DNA of 51,144 nucleotides, taken from the NCBI GenBank assembly GCA_039819065.1, contig JBCBSS010000043.1, positions 1 to 51,144 of the forward strand, given 5' to 3'. Origin of the DNA: JBCBSS01 sp039819065 (lineage in GTDB: Bacteria; Bacteroidota; Bacteroidia; Cytophagales; Cyclobacteriaceae). Below the pieces are notes generated by a model, which was not told where the DNA came from, made no database searches, and worked only from the letters and a program-made list of their open reading frames with translations. Position numbers and translations under genes: made by a program. Of this stretch, positions 1-7,934 are shown piece after piece. Positions within the stretch are counted from its first letter, which is position 1; each line of letters opens with the position of its first letter.

Positions 1-1176
1 AAGGTCTTCTGTAATGGATAATATTAAGCCACCCAAAGTCTCATATTCACCCTCAGGAAGTTGCCATCCGTACTTATCATTCAGGTAGTCTATTTCATGT
101 CGAGCACTGAGGATATAAGTATGTTCATCTACCTTTTGCTCAGGCAAATCTTCCTCATCATGCTCATCTTGTATCTCACCAAATATTTCTTCAATGATAT
201 CCTCCATAGTCACGATACCCGATGTCCCTCCGAACTCATCAACCACTAGTGCCAAGCTCTTGTGTTCGGTAATAAACTGGATCATAAGCTCATTCGCCAA
301 CATAGTTTCTGGCACTATGATGATTGGCGTAAGAATATGGGTAATTGATTTCGGTTTCTTGAAGAGTTCTGAAGAGTGTGTATAACCTATCACGTCATCG
401 ATAGAATCTTTATACACCAATATTTTAGAATGACCGCTATCTACAAAAGACTTTTTGAGTTCCTCTATCCCACCTTCTACATCTATTGAAGTAATCTCTG
501 TACGAGGGATCATACATTCCCTTACTCGAACAGTTTTAAATTCCAGTGCGTTAGTGAAGATCTTAGCATCGACTTCTACTTTATTATCTTCTGCAGCGGC
601 CTCAGATAATCGTTGAATATAGTTATTGAGATCGGTCAGTCCGAAGACTGGCTTGCTTTCCGAGTACTCTAGTCTTAATATTTTTACAATGATCAGCTTA
701 GACAAATTGACCACAAGAAAAACAGGAACCAGTAACACCCAATAGGCTATCCACGCCGGAATAGCAAGAATCGTAAGTAATGAATTAGGGTTGATTAGGA
801 AAAGGCTTTTGGGAAGAAACTCCGCCGTAACCAGTACGATTAGCGTTGAAACTATCGTCTGAATGATCATGACCGCGATATCCGGAGCATCATTTCCAAA
901 AATACCAAACCAGAGATCCGATATTTTAGGTTCTAAGAGGTTGGCCATAAAAATACCATAAAGTACCAATGCTATGGTATTGCCGGTCAGGGTAGCTCCG
1001 ATAAAATAAGAAGGAGGTTTTCTGACCAGTTTAGAGAGTAATCTACTGGAATATGAGCCGGTTTGTCCCTTAAGTTCGATTTGCAGTTTGTCCGCAGATA
1101 CATATGCTATTTCTATACCGGAAAAAAAAGCTGAGAAAAGTAGCGTCAGTAAAATGTATACAACAAGAATATCCAT
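1..1176 (-). CDS. CNNM/CorC-type transporter-associated membrane protein (partial)
   Basis: This gene runs off the left edge, so only its first 392 codons are seen. Residues 1 to about 185 form a DUF21/CNNM membrane domain with several hydrophobic helices. They are followed by a CBS-domain pair (about 205-325, with the motif RVRECMIPRTEI and, later, VVDEFGGTSGIVTMEDIIEEIFG), a short acidic linker (DEHDEEDLPEQ), and the beginning of the CorC/HlyC C-terminal domain. Proteins of this family are usually annotated as hemolysin-family or CorC proteins and are implicated in magnesium/cobalt efflux or homeostasis; haemolysis is not an established role. GldE has the same architecture, but the neighbouring lptC and coaX genes point to the LPS-cluster member rather than the gliding gene. 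The ATG at 1176 lies 5 bp after the stop of the small gene upstream, so the two are probably cotranscribed with lptC. Confidence 0.88.
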   Translation of the reverse strand, partial: MDILVVYILLTLLFSAFFSGIEIAYVSADKLQIELKGQTGSYSSRLLSKLVRKPPSYFIGATLTGNTIALVLYGIFMANLLEPKISDLWFGIFGNDAPDIAVMIIQTIVSTLIVLVTAEFLPKSLFLINPNSLLTILAIPAWIAYWVLLVPVFLVVNLSKLIIVKILRLEYSESKPVFGLTDLNNYIQRLSEAAAEDNKVEVDAKIFTNALEFKTVRVRECMIPRTEITSIDVEGGIEELKKSFVDSGHSKILVYKDSIDDVIGYTHSSELFKKPKSITHILTPIIIVPETMLANELMIQFITEHKSLALVVDEFGGTSGIVTMEDIIEEIFGEIQDEHDEEDLPEQKVDEHTYILSARHEIDYLNDKYGWQLPEGEYETLGGLILSITEDL

Positions 1177-1181
1177 CTGAC

Positions 1182-1358
1182 TCACTTATTAGTTTTACTT
1201 TCTTCTTTGTTCTTTCTCATCCGATAAAACAGCAATAAGCCTATGGATATCATGAATATCCAATATGACTCCAGGAATCCTACCGTTATAAGCTGATGTA
1301 TACCTATAATAAAAAGCGCAACAGTAGTTGAAAAGATGATAGAGTCGAGTAGCTTCAT
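1182..1358 (-). CDS. 58-aa membrane protein of unknown function
   Basis: This short reading frame fills the space between lptC and the CNNM gene. It starts with ATG immediately after the lptC stop codon (no intervening base) and ends 5 bp before the CNNM start, an arrangement typical of a translated gene inside an operon. The product begins MKLLDSIIF and contains two hydrophobic segments (about residues 6-26 and 32-46). It ends in a charged tail rich in Lys, Arg and Glu (RMRKNKEESK), consistent with a two-helix inner-membrane protein with a cytoplasmic C-terminus by the positive-inside rule. I do not recognise a named family. Its position suggests a role linked to LPS transport or to the CNNM protein, but that is only inference from the neighbours. 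Confidence 0.72.
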   Translation of the reverse strand: MKLLDSIIFSTTVALFIIGIHQLITVGFLESYWIFMISIGLLLFYRMRKNKEESKTNK

Positions 1359-1907
1359 TTATTGTTCTATATCAAATTCTCCTGTTGGGTTTTTGATTTC
1401 GTAGGTTTCAAAATTCTGATCGGCTTCAAGTCCTTTCCCGAATATAACCTTATTAGCTAAAGTAATAGATACTTTTTTTTCAGTAGATATGCGTTGCTCT
1501 TGAGGATACCAAAATAGCTCCTCAGTATTTAATCTTTCCTGATTTTCAATATTGTTGACGATGACATTGCCTATGGCATGCCACTTATTTTCTTCTTTCA
1601 GGAATTTGGCGGTATTAGCTTCAATAGTTGAAGTAGTATTACCTTCTAAGTCATAAAATTCTAAATGAATCCCCTCTGGAAATTCACGATCGCCATCCGC
1701 AAACTCTAAAGATCTCGCAGCAACCGCTTTGGTCGTTACGATAGCGGAGTCGCTGTAGTACATGACTAAATTATCTGCCTCCACAAGCGGGCCGTCATAC
1801 ACCTCGAAGCTCTCTATGGTTTTTTCTTCTGTACAAGAAGCCCAAAGAAAGGCAAATAAGAATAGTATGACTAGTATGTGAAATCGCTTTGGTATCATCA
1901 GTTTCAT
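1359..1907 (-). CDS. lptC: LPS export ABC transporter periplasmic protein LptC
   Basis: The 182-aa product has a basic N-terminus, a hydrophobic core and a lipobox ending WASC (Cys25), so it is predicted to be a lipoprotein. LptC proteins of proteobacteria are instead held by a transmembrane helix; lipoprotein LptC is usual in Bacteroidota. The remainder shows the LptC/OstA-like pattern of beta strands (for example HLEFYDLEGNTTSTIEANTAKF and WHAIGNVIVNN). LptC passes lipopolysaccharide from the LptBFG extractor to the LptA bridge. A strong terminator separates it from the TPR gene upstream, so it probably has its own promoter in 1908-1990, although I could not identify a convincing one. It is followed without a gap by a 58-aa membrane protein. 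A second Met at residue 4 is an alternative start. Confidence 0.85.
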   Translation of the reverse strand: MKLMIPKRFHILVILFLFAFLWASCTEEKTIESFEVYDGPLVEADNLVMYYSDSAIVTTKAVAARSLEFADGDREFPEGIHLEFYDLEGNTTSTIEANTAKFLKEENKWHAIGNVIVNNIENQERLNTEELFWYPQEQRISTEKKVSITLANKVIFGKGLEADQNFETYEIKNPTGEFDIEQ

Positions 1908-1990
1908 TATTAATGTAAAACTACAAGTAGATTAGGACTTTTGCATGTCGCATGAAAGCCTTAGAATCAACTATGATGCCAATAATCAAC

Positions 1991-2028
1991 AAAAAAGCCA
2001 TAGGCTATTAAGACTCTATGGCTTTTTC
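1991..2028 (-). terminator. Rho-independent terminator after the TPR gene
   Basis: The arms AAAAAGCCATAG (1992-2003) and CTATGGCTTTTT (2016-2027) pair perfectly around a 12-nt loop. Read on the minus strand, the hairpin is followed by a run of six T. It lies just beyond the stop of the TPR gene (2046) and closes the coaX / outer membrane protein / TPR operon before lptC. Confidence 0.85.
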
Positions 2029-2045
2029 TTGCAATTTCTATATGA

Positions 2046-3362
2046 TTAATCTCGGCTTCTAACCGTCGTAGTCGTATTTATCCAACAGCCAACGTCAATT
2101 GATTGACCAGACTGGTAGTTAAATGTGAATATTTCTTCTTTAGACGGAAACTGCTCTTTAGCAGCTTTCATCATTCTGCTATTACCTGCTTTCTTGAACA
2201 TATCATAAGCAACTAAGAATACAGATCTGTCTACTACAATGTCTTTTCCTGCTGTACAATTGTTAAAACTTCCGTAGTACAATTGACCAATGTAAGTGTA
2301 AGCTTCTTTCTTATTGGGGTCTAACTGTAAAGCTTTGGTATACGAATTTCTAGCCTGTGCTTTACTTGTAGCTAGGGTACCCAATTGTACATACATGTCT
2401 GCTTTGTCAGAGTCGTTAGAAGCCAATTCTATTGCTTTGTCAAAATACATCTTAGCGCACTCTTTGTCATCATTGCTCTTGCACTTCAAAGCAAGGTTTT
2501 TCGCTAATCCAAAATCGGGTTGGTCATTGAAAATCACTTCTCCGGCCTGGAACCAAAGTGGCTCATCAGTACATTTACCTGCCAACATGAAGCTAAAAAT
2601 ACGCTTGGCCAATTTAATATCAGTAGGGCTTGCCTCAAACTTAGGCCCCATATTCTCTTTCACAAAGTTGCAATCAACAGTTACTATCTCGACCAATATT
2701 TTGTCAGCAAAGTCTTTAGTTTTTTGGTAAGAGGCTACGTTTTTACCCGCCTTGATTCTTTTATCAACTATTTCTGATAGTTTGTCATACTTTTCAAGTA
2801 CCTGCTCATCAGTAAGGTTTTTCTTACCCAACTTATTAACCTTCAACACGTTCATGTAGGCTCTTAGGTTGTTTCTGTCTACATCATCACCACTGATCTC
2901 GAACACCTCGTCAAACAAGGCAAGTAGTTCTTCGTATTTTGAAGGGTCTTTGATGTAGTATTTGTAAGCTGAGAATGCCTTTCTATTCAATACATCCACC
3001 TTGTTGCCACAGATCTCAATACGCTTATCATACAATTGCATAACTGTATCAATGTAAGCCAATTTCTGTGCTTTGTCAGTTTCTTGATCAGCCAAACCTT
3101 CATATATTTTAACACCTTTGATATAAATAGAAGTGTTCAGGTTAGGTGCATTTTGCAGGAGCCAACGCAATTGATCAGCAGCGCCAGTGTAATCTTTTTG
3201 CTTTAGGGCATCTCCGTATAAAGCATTCTTTTCTTCAGCAGTGGCCTTATCCTCAGGCCAGTTCCATCCGTCACATTGCCCATAAGCCTCGTTCAAAAGG
3301 CCAAATGACGAGAGGAACAAAGTAACTAGTACTATTCCTTTCATTTGCAGTTTCATCTTCAT
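2046..3362 (-). CDS. secreted tetratricopeptide-repeat protein
   Basis: The 438-aa product has a signal peptide (hydrophobic core about residues 9-21, cleavage near AYG-Q). It is otherwise a helical repeat protein. TPR-like units are visible throughout, most clearly at about 325-365, where successive helices read YVQLGTLATSKAQARNSYTKAL and YTYIGQLYYG. Several cysteines are spread through the mature part, which is unusual for a TPR protein and compatible with disulfides in the periplasm. Proteins of this type sit next to coaX and lptC in many Bacteroidota and probably scaffold envelope complexes, but I know of no demonstrated function. It starts 5 bp after the outer membrane protein gene, ends before a strong terminator, and is therefore the last gene of that operon. 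Confidence 0.8.
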   Translation of the reverse strand: MKMKLQMKGIVLVTLFLSSFGLLNEAYGQCDGWNWPEDKATAEEKNALYGDALKQKDYTGAADQLRWLLQNAPNLNTSIYIKGVKIYEGLADQETDKAQKLAYIDTVMQLYDKRIEICGNKVDVLNRKAFSAYKYYIKDPSKYEELLALFDEVFEISGDDVDRNNLRAYMNVLKVNKLGKKNLTDEQVLEKYDKLSEIVDKRIKAGKNVASYQKTKDFADKILVEIVTVDCNFVKENMGPKFEASPTDIKLAKRIFSFMLAGKCTDEPLWFQAGEVIFNDQPDFGLAKNLALKCKSNDDKECAKMYFDKAIELASNDSDKADMYVQLGTLATSKAQARNSYTKALQLDPNKKEAYTYIGQLYYGSFNNCTAGKDIVVDRSVFLVAYDMFKKAGNSRMMKAAKEQFPSKEEIFTFNYQSGQSIDVGCWINTTTTVRSRD

Positions 3363-3367
3363 AATTA

Positions 3368-4660
3368 TTAGTCAAACTTTCGTTTAATAAACCAGCGGTC
3401 ATTAAATGTGACCCCAAAATAAAATCTTACTATGTTTTCTTCAATAATAGTCTCTTGTATGTCTCCACGCTGACTATATTGAACAGCCATATTTAGGTTG
3501 GAGAAACGACTCACCGGAAGTGAGAAGCCAAAATTGATGCCAATTTCACTTACTTGATTATTATTAATGATAAGTGGTGTCTGTTCATAATTAAAACCGG
3601 CGCGATAAGTCACTCTTTTGAAATAAGAAGAAACTGACGAAGGATCAGGCGTAAATTCCCCTCCTAAGGACAACCTGAACTGATCGCCAAGCTCGCCCGC
3701 CTCCCCAATGAAGTTGGTATATTCTGACCAGTTTTGGAGTCTTACATCGACACCCGCTGACCACCTGAGATTATTCCTTAATGAAACACCAAAGGCTATT
3801 GAACCTGGAATAGAAAGTGAGCCACTTAGTTCATTGGTCAAAGTATCGACGTCATTTAGTCGTGTACCTATCAATCTTTCAAAGCTCTCAAATCTATTTA
3901 CATTCAAGTCAACTGGGTTATCATAGGTAATACCCGCGTGCAGTGATATTTTTTTATTAGAAAAGAGTGAATCCTGATGATAAGCTAACCCTCCCGAAAG
4001 CATTATGTCAGACGCCGTATCCCTTCGCCTGATCGATGGCGTGAAAAGGACAGGCACATTCAAACCTGTCAGCCTATTGGAAAACTCATTGTTGATTGAG
4101 CCAAAAACATATGACAACTTCGCGCCTACTGAAAAATTCTTGTGTAACCTTATACCATAGCCCAAAGCAAACTGGTTGAAACCACCAGTACCTTGCTCAG
4201 TAACATCTGTCTCCACATCACTTCCAGTTACTTGTTCGGTATAATCCAATCGATAATTAACGAAACTGTAAGGCTGCAGCGCCAATGAAATGGTAGAGGC
4301 TCGCTTTTGGGACAACTTATTTAATCCTAATGGAAAGGCAGTGGCCATATAGTTCAGGTTCCCACTTCCACCTGTTTCCGTAACATCGGCAGAGTTAATG
4401 GTACGGCTCTCACCGACAATACCGATCTCAAAGACAGTTAATCTATTGAAAGGCAGTAAAGCGGGATTTTGATTATTGAGATGGAAAATAGTAGGGTTAC
4501 TGACACCAATGCCGCCCATTCCTCGGCTATTGATCAGAGAGGGAGGAATGATGTCCCCGATGCCGATGGCAGAAAATGGGGTTCTGGATGCCTGACCAAA
4601 AACCTGCGCTGCGGCTATTGTCAAAATGAACAATAAGCCTAACCTCTTACTCCAGTGCAT
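3368..4660 (-). CDS. outer membrane beta-barrel protein, function unknown
   Basis: The 430-aa product starts with a signal peptide (cleavage near VFG-Q) and then the sequence TPFSAIGIGDI, followed by RGMGGIGVSNP. This is the N-terminal pattern of a Bacteroidota outer membrane protein family related to the PorV/FadL-like barrels. The rest alternates short amphipathic strands and polar turns and ends with an aromatic-rich strand (VRFYFGVTFNDRWFI), as expected for a barrel. Its first 14 bp overlap the end of coaX and it is followed 5 bp later by the TPR gene, so all three are probably one transcript. The specific cargo or partner is unknown. A type IX secretion or lipid-transport role is possible but not shown here. 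Confidence 0.75.
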   Translation of the reverse strand: MHWSKRLGLLFILTIAAAQVFGQASRTPFSAIGIGDIIPPSLINSRGMGGIGVSNPTIFHLNNQNPALLPFNRLTVFEIGIVGESRTINSADVTETGGSGNLNYMATAFPLGLNKLSQKRASTISLALQPYSFVNYRLDYTEQVTGSDVETDVTEQGTGGFNQFALGYGIRLHKNFSVGAKLSYVFGSINNEFSNRLTGLNVPVLFTPSIRRRDTASDIMLSGGLAYHQDSLFSNKKISLHAGITYDNPVDLNVNRFESFERLIGTRLNDVDTLTNELSGSLSIPGSIAFGVSLRNNLRWSAGVDVRLQNWSEYTNFIGEAGELGDQFRLSLGGEFTPDPSSVSSYFKRVTYRAGFNYEQTPLIINNNQVSEIGINFGFSLPVSRFSNLNMAVQYSQRGDIQETIIEENIVRFYFGVTFNDRWFIKRKFD

Positions 4661-5372
4661 TATTATATTCTAGTATGCTGTTTAGTCCAATTAAAACCAA
4701 TTCGGGTTTCGCGATCCCTGCAGATTTCATTCTACTTTCAACGAAACGAGCGTCTCCGCCGCAAATTAGAATCTGCAAATCTGAGAATTTGTGTTTATAC
4801 TTCCGAATAATTTCCTGAATTTCTGCTACTGTGCCATTAATTATACCACTTAGAATTGATGTCTCAGTAGAATCTCCTATCAAGTCATAATCACGATCAT
4901 CAAACTCAACTAACGGTAATCGGGCCGTAAAATTGTTGAGTGACTTGAATCGCATGCGAAGACCGGGAGAAATCGCCCCTCCAAAGTATTTCCTTTGGGA
5001 ATCTATGAAATCATAGGTGATACAGGTTCCCGCATCTATGACCAGGCAATTCTGATTAGGGAAAAGTGTTTGTGCTCCAATAACCGCTGCAATGCGATCA
5101 ACTCCCAAAGTATGAGGTGTTTTGTACCTAATTTCAGCAGGAATGGGCGTTTGTGCTGTTAACCCAATTGTATTAGGTCCAAGTGAGGCTTGTTCAATGA
5201 TCTCAGAAGTACCTTGGCTAACCGAGCTAATTATGGTGAAATCAGGCTTTTTCAAGCCTACTATTTCTTTCAGGTCATCTACTGATACCTTCTCTTTCAG
5301 CTCCACCATGTTTTCTCCTTGGAAAAAGGCTATTTTGGCAGAAGAGTTACCAAAGTCAATAGCGAGATTCAT
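4647..5372 (-). CDS. coaX: type III pantothenate kinase
   Basis: CoaX phosphorylates pantothenate with ATP, the first committed step of coenzyme A synthesis, in the cytoplasm. The 241-aa length matches the family. The ASKHA phosphate-binding loop is IDFGNSSAKIAFF (Asp6, Asn9). The substrate-side motif TPHTLGVDRIAAVIGA and the second phosphate loop LVIDAGTCITYDFI are both present, and FGGAISPGL is the usual glycine-rich segment. Type III enzymes are not inhibited by CoA and normally need a monovalent cation. It is the first gene of an operon with an outer membrane protein and a TPR protein, and its promoter is recognisable at 5413-5442. It is transcribed divergently from anmK. Confidence 0.93.
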   Translation of the reverse strand: MNLAIDFGNSSAKIAFFQGENMVELKEKVSVDDLKEIVGLKKPDFTIISSVSQGTSEIIEQASLGPNTIGLTAQTPIPAEIRYKTPHTLGVDRIAAVIGAQTLFPNQNCLVIDAGTCITYDFIDSQRKYFGGAISPGLRMRFKSLNNFTARLPLVEFDDRDYDLIGDSTETSILSGIINGTVAEIQEIIRKYKHKFSDLQILICGGDARFVESRMKSAGIAKPELVLIGLNSILEYNNALE

Positions 5373-5412
5373 TCTTCAATCTAAGCTTTGAAATTTTCTA
5401 AGTAGGTGAACC

Positions 5413-5442
5413 CAAAGCTAATAATGCTGGTCTGATCACCAA
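5413..5442 (-). promoter_or_regulatory. Bacteroidota-type promoter for coaX
   Basis: On the minus strand a TTG box (5440-5442) is followed after 19 bp by TAGCTTTG (5413-5420), a full match to the TAnnTTTG -7 consensus. The leader to the coaX ATG at 5372 would be roughly 35 nt. Confidence 0.65.
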
Positions 5443-5489
5443 TTTGATGTAGTTCTGATTGGCATTTAGATGTGCAAAACTAGGAAAAT

Positions 5490-6593
5490 ATGGAAAATTA
5501 TAAAGTAATAGGTGTAATGTCGGGTACTTCCTTGGATGGGCTGGATGTAGCGGCATGCCAGTTCAATCATGATGATGGAAAGTGGGGTTTCCAGATTATT
5601 GATGCTTTTACTTTTAATTATCCGGAATCCATCTCCGGCAGATTAGCTCAATCCACCCGTCTATCAGGGATGGAATTGAAGCAATTGGATCACGATTTGA
5701 AGCTATTTATTGGTGATCGTGTTAAAGACTTTATGAGTACTTATGGATTTCAACCCCAATGGATAAGCACACATGGTCATACGGTTTTTCACCAGCCTGA
5801 AATAGGTTATACCCTACAAATTGGAAGCGGTTATGAAATCAGCCAATCGACTGGTATGCCCGTTATAGCAGATTTTAGATCACTAGATGTAAGTCTTGGA
5901 GGGCAAGGTGCTCCTCTAGTACCCATCGGTGATCTGTTGTTATTTCCTGATCACCCCTTTTGCCTCAATCTGGGCGGGATAGGCAATTTATCGTTTAAGC
6001 AACAGGAAAGGATTGTCGCTTTTGATATCTGTGCCGTTAATATGGTACTGGATCATTTAGCGCGTATGGAAGGTTTGGGTTATGATAACGAGGGTAAACT
6101 CGCGGCTCAAGGGACAGTTGATCAACAACTGTTGACTGAACTCAACCAACTCGAATTTTACGGACTTGACTATCCGAAATCGCTTGGATATGAATGGGTA
6201 GAAAAGAATGTATTTACTCTATTAGATAAAGAGTTAAGCACATCAGACATACTGGCAACTTATGTTCACCATATCGCTGAGCAGATCGGTAATGCCCTCT
6301 CGTCTATCATTGCCTCACATGATTTCCAAAACAAACCAAGTATTCTGGTCACGGGTGGTGGCACCTTCAATCAATTTCTAATGGATACGCTCAAGCAACA
6401 GCTTCCACATGTATCGTTCGATATTCCTGACGTGCAGCTCATCAAATTTAAAGAAGCATTGGTATTTGCTTTCCTTGGTGTACTGCGGCTGAGAGGCGAA
6501 GCGAATTGCCTGAGCAGTGTAACCGGAGCATCCCATGATAGCTGTGGGGGTATTGTTTATGATCATTCCCCTTCAAAAGTACCTCACTCTTGA
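5490..6593 (+). CDS. anmK: anhydro-N-acetylmuramic acid kinase
   Basis: AnmK opens and phosphorylates 1,6-anhydro-N-acetylmuramic acid to MurNAc-6-phosphate, so cell-wall sugars shed during growth can be recycled. The 367-aa product begins with the family signature VIGVMSGTSLDGLDVA and continues with STHGHTVFH, ADFRSLDVSLGGQGAPLVPIGD (containing the catalytic Asp of the GGQGAPL region) and LNLGGIGNLSF. The ATP-site motif ILVTGGGTFN lies near residue 290. Length and motif order are those of a complete enzyme. The gene is divergent from coaX; a weak candidate promoter (TTTG at 5443-5446, then TAGATGTG near 5469) lies in the shared spacer. A murQ etherase, the next enzyme of the pathway, is not in this window. 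Confidence 0.92.
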   Translation: MENYKVIGVMSGTSLDGLDVAACQFNHDDGKWGFQIIDAFTFNYPESISGRLAQSTRLSGMELKQLDHDLKLFIGDRVKDFMSTYGFQPQWISTHGHTVFHQPEIGYTLQIGSGYEISQSTGMPVIADFRSLDVSLGGQGAPLVPIGDLLLFPDHPFCLNLGGIGNLSFKQQERIVAFDICAVNMVLDHLARMEGLGYDNEGKLAAQGTVDQQLLTELNQLEFYGLDYPKSLGYEWVEKNVFTLLDKELSTSDILATYVHHIAEQIGNALSSIIASHDFQNKPSILVTGGGTFNQFLMDTLKQQLPHVSFDIPDVQLIKFKEALVFAFLGVLRLRGEANCLSSVTGASHDSCGGIVYDHSPSKVPHS

Positions 6594-6632
6594 TACTTTT
6601 TTTGATCTTTGAACTTCTTAAGAGCAAAACAA

Positions 6633-7859
6633 ATGAAGGAGTTATTAGAAAAGTTTGAGAGTAAGTCTCCTGAAATCGTTTTTGAATGGTGCGACCAAGA
6701 AACGGAGGCACAAGGTTGGGTTGTCATCAACTCACTGAGAGGAGGAGCAGCAGGGGGAGGAACTCGCATGCGCAAAGGACTGGACAAGAGAGAGGTAGAA
6801 TCCCTTGCCAAGACTATGGAAGTAAAGTTCACTGTGTCTGGTCCGGCTATAGGCGGTGCGAAATCCGGCATAAACTTCGACCCGAATGACCCCAGAAAAC
6901 ACGGTGTTCTAGAAAGATGGTATAAGGCCGTTCAACCATTACTTAAGACATACTATGGCACTGGCGGGGATCTCAATGTAGATGAGATTACGGAGGTAAT
7001 TCCGATCACAGAAGGTTCTGGCGTATGGCACCCACAGGAAGGGGTTTTTAAGGGACACTTTCATCCTTCAGAGCCTCAAGTGGTAAAGAGAATAGGGCAA
7101 CTGAGGCAAGGGGTGATCAAAGTATTGGAAAGTGAAAAGTACTCTCCTTCACTAAGTAGGAAATATACCGTAGCAGATATGATCACCGGCTATGGTGTTT
7201 CTGAAGCGGTAAAACACTATTATGAAATCTGGGGTGGTGAAATAAAAACAAAAAGAGCCGTTATACAAGGGTTTGGTAACGTAGGCGCTTCAGCAGCCTT
7301 TTATCTTGCGCAAATGGGTGTAAAGATTATTGGTATAATCGACAAAAGTGGTGGTTTGATAAACAAGGAAGGTTTCACTTATGAAGAAATCAAGGCTTTG
7401 TTTTTGAGTAGAAAGGGCAACTCTCTAAGTCATCCTGACATGATCCCTTTTGAAGAGATGAATCAAAAAGTTTGGGATTTGGGATTTGAGATATTCATAC
7501 CGGCAGCCGCCTCGCGTCTAATTACAAGGGAACAGGTAGAAAGAATGATTGCTTCTCATTTAGAGGTTTTCTCCTGTGGCGCAAATGTTCCTTTTGCTGA
7601 TCCTGAAATCTTCTTCGGACCCACAGGGCTGTATGCAGATAGCAATTTCTCTGTGATACCCGATTTTATCGCCAACTGCGGTATGGCCAGGGTCTTTGCG
7701 TATTTCATGGAAAAGGATTCAAAACTTGACGACCAGTTGATATTCGACGATACATCTGACACTATCAGAAAAGCACTCTTAAAAACTTTTGAAAAGGATA
7801 GCCACAAAACAGGCATTGCCAAAACATCATTCGAAATTGCGCTAAGACAATTGGTGTAG
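6633..7859 (+). CDS. Glu/Leu/Phe/Val family amino-acid dehydrogenase
   Basis: The product oxidatively deaminates an amino acid using NAD(P). It has the dimerisation domain with RGGAAGGGTRM and the active-site segment VSGPAIGGAKSGINF, in which the usual Lys-Gly-Gly is Lys-Ser-Gly. It also has YYGTGGDLNVDEI and a Rossmann domain with AVIQGFGNVGASAA. The segment PAAASRLITREQV corresponds to the conserved cofactor/substrate segment of the family. About 408 aa is normal for a monofunctional enzyme. I start it at the ATG at 6633 (MKELLEKFESK), preceded by AAGAG, rather than at an upstream TTG at 6609 that adds only eight residues. Substrate (glutamate versus leucine or valine) cannot be fixed from these motifs. 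It lies 39 bp after anmK. Confidence 0.85.
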   Translation: MKELLEKFESKSPEIVFEWCDQETEAQGWVVINSLRGGAAGGGTRMRKGLDKREVESLAKTMEVKFTVSGPAIGGAKSGINFDPNDPRKHGVLERWYKAVQPLLKTYYGTGGDLNVDEITEVIPITEGSGVWHPQEGVFKGHFHPSEPQVVKRIGQLRQGVIKVLESEKYSPSLSRKYTVADMITGYGVSEAVKHYYEIWGGEIKTKRAVIQGFGNVGASAAFYLAQMGVKIIGIIDKSGGLINKEGFTYEEIKALFLSRKGNSLSHPDMIPFEEMNQKVWDLGFEIFIPAAASRLITREQVERMIASHLEVFSCGANVPFADPEIFFGPTGLYADSNFSVIPDFIANCGMARVFAYFMEKDSKLDDQLIFDDTSDTIRKALLKTFEKDSHKTGIAKTSFEIALRQLV

Positions 7860-7934
7860 TGCCTTTTGACAAAAAAAGAGACCAAAACTTAACAACAGTT
7901 TAACTTGCTTAGCAGTTTGCATTCACTTAGATTT

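Noticed and set aside
61..385. Two overlapping plus-strand frames at the left edge
   Set aside because: They are antisense to the CNNM/CorC gene, whose conserved CBS and CorC motifs are clear on the minus strand.
6378..6871. Minus-strand frames across the anmK / dehydrogenase junction
   Set aside because: They are antisense to two well-supported genes and show no motif of their own.
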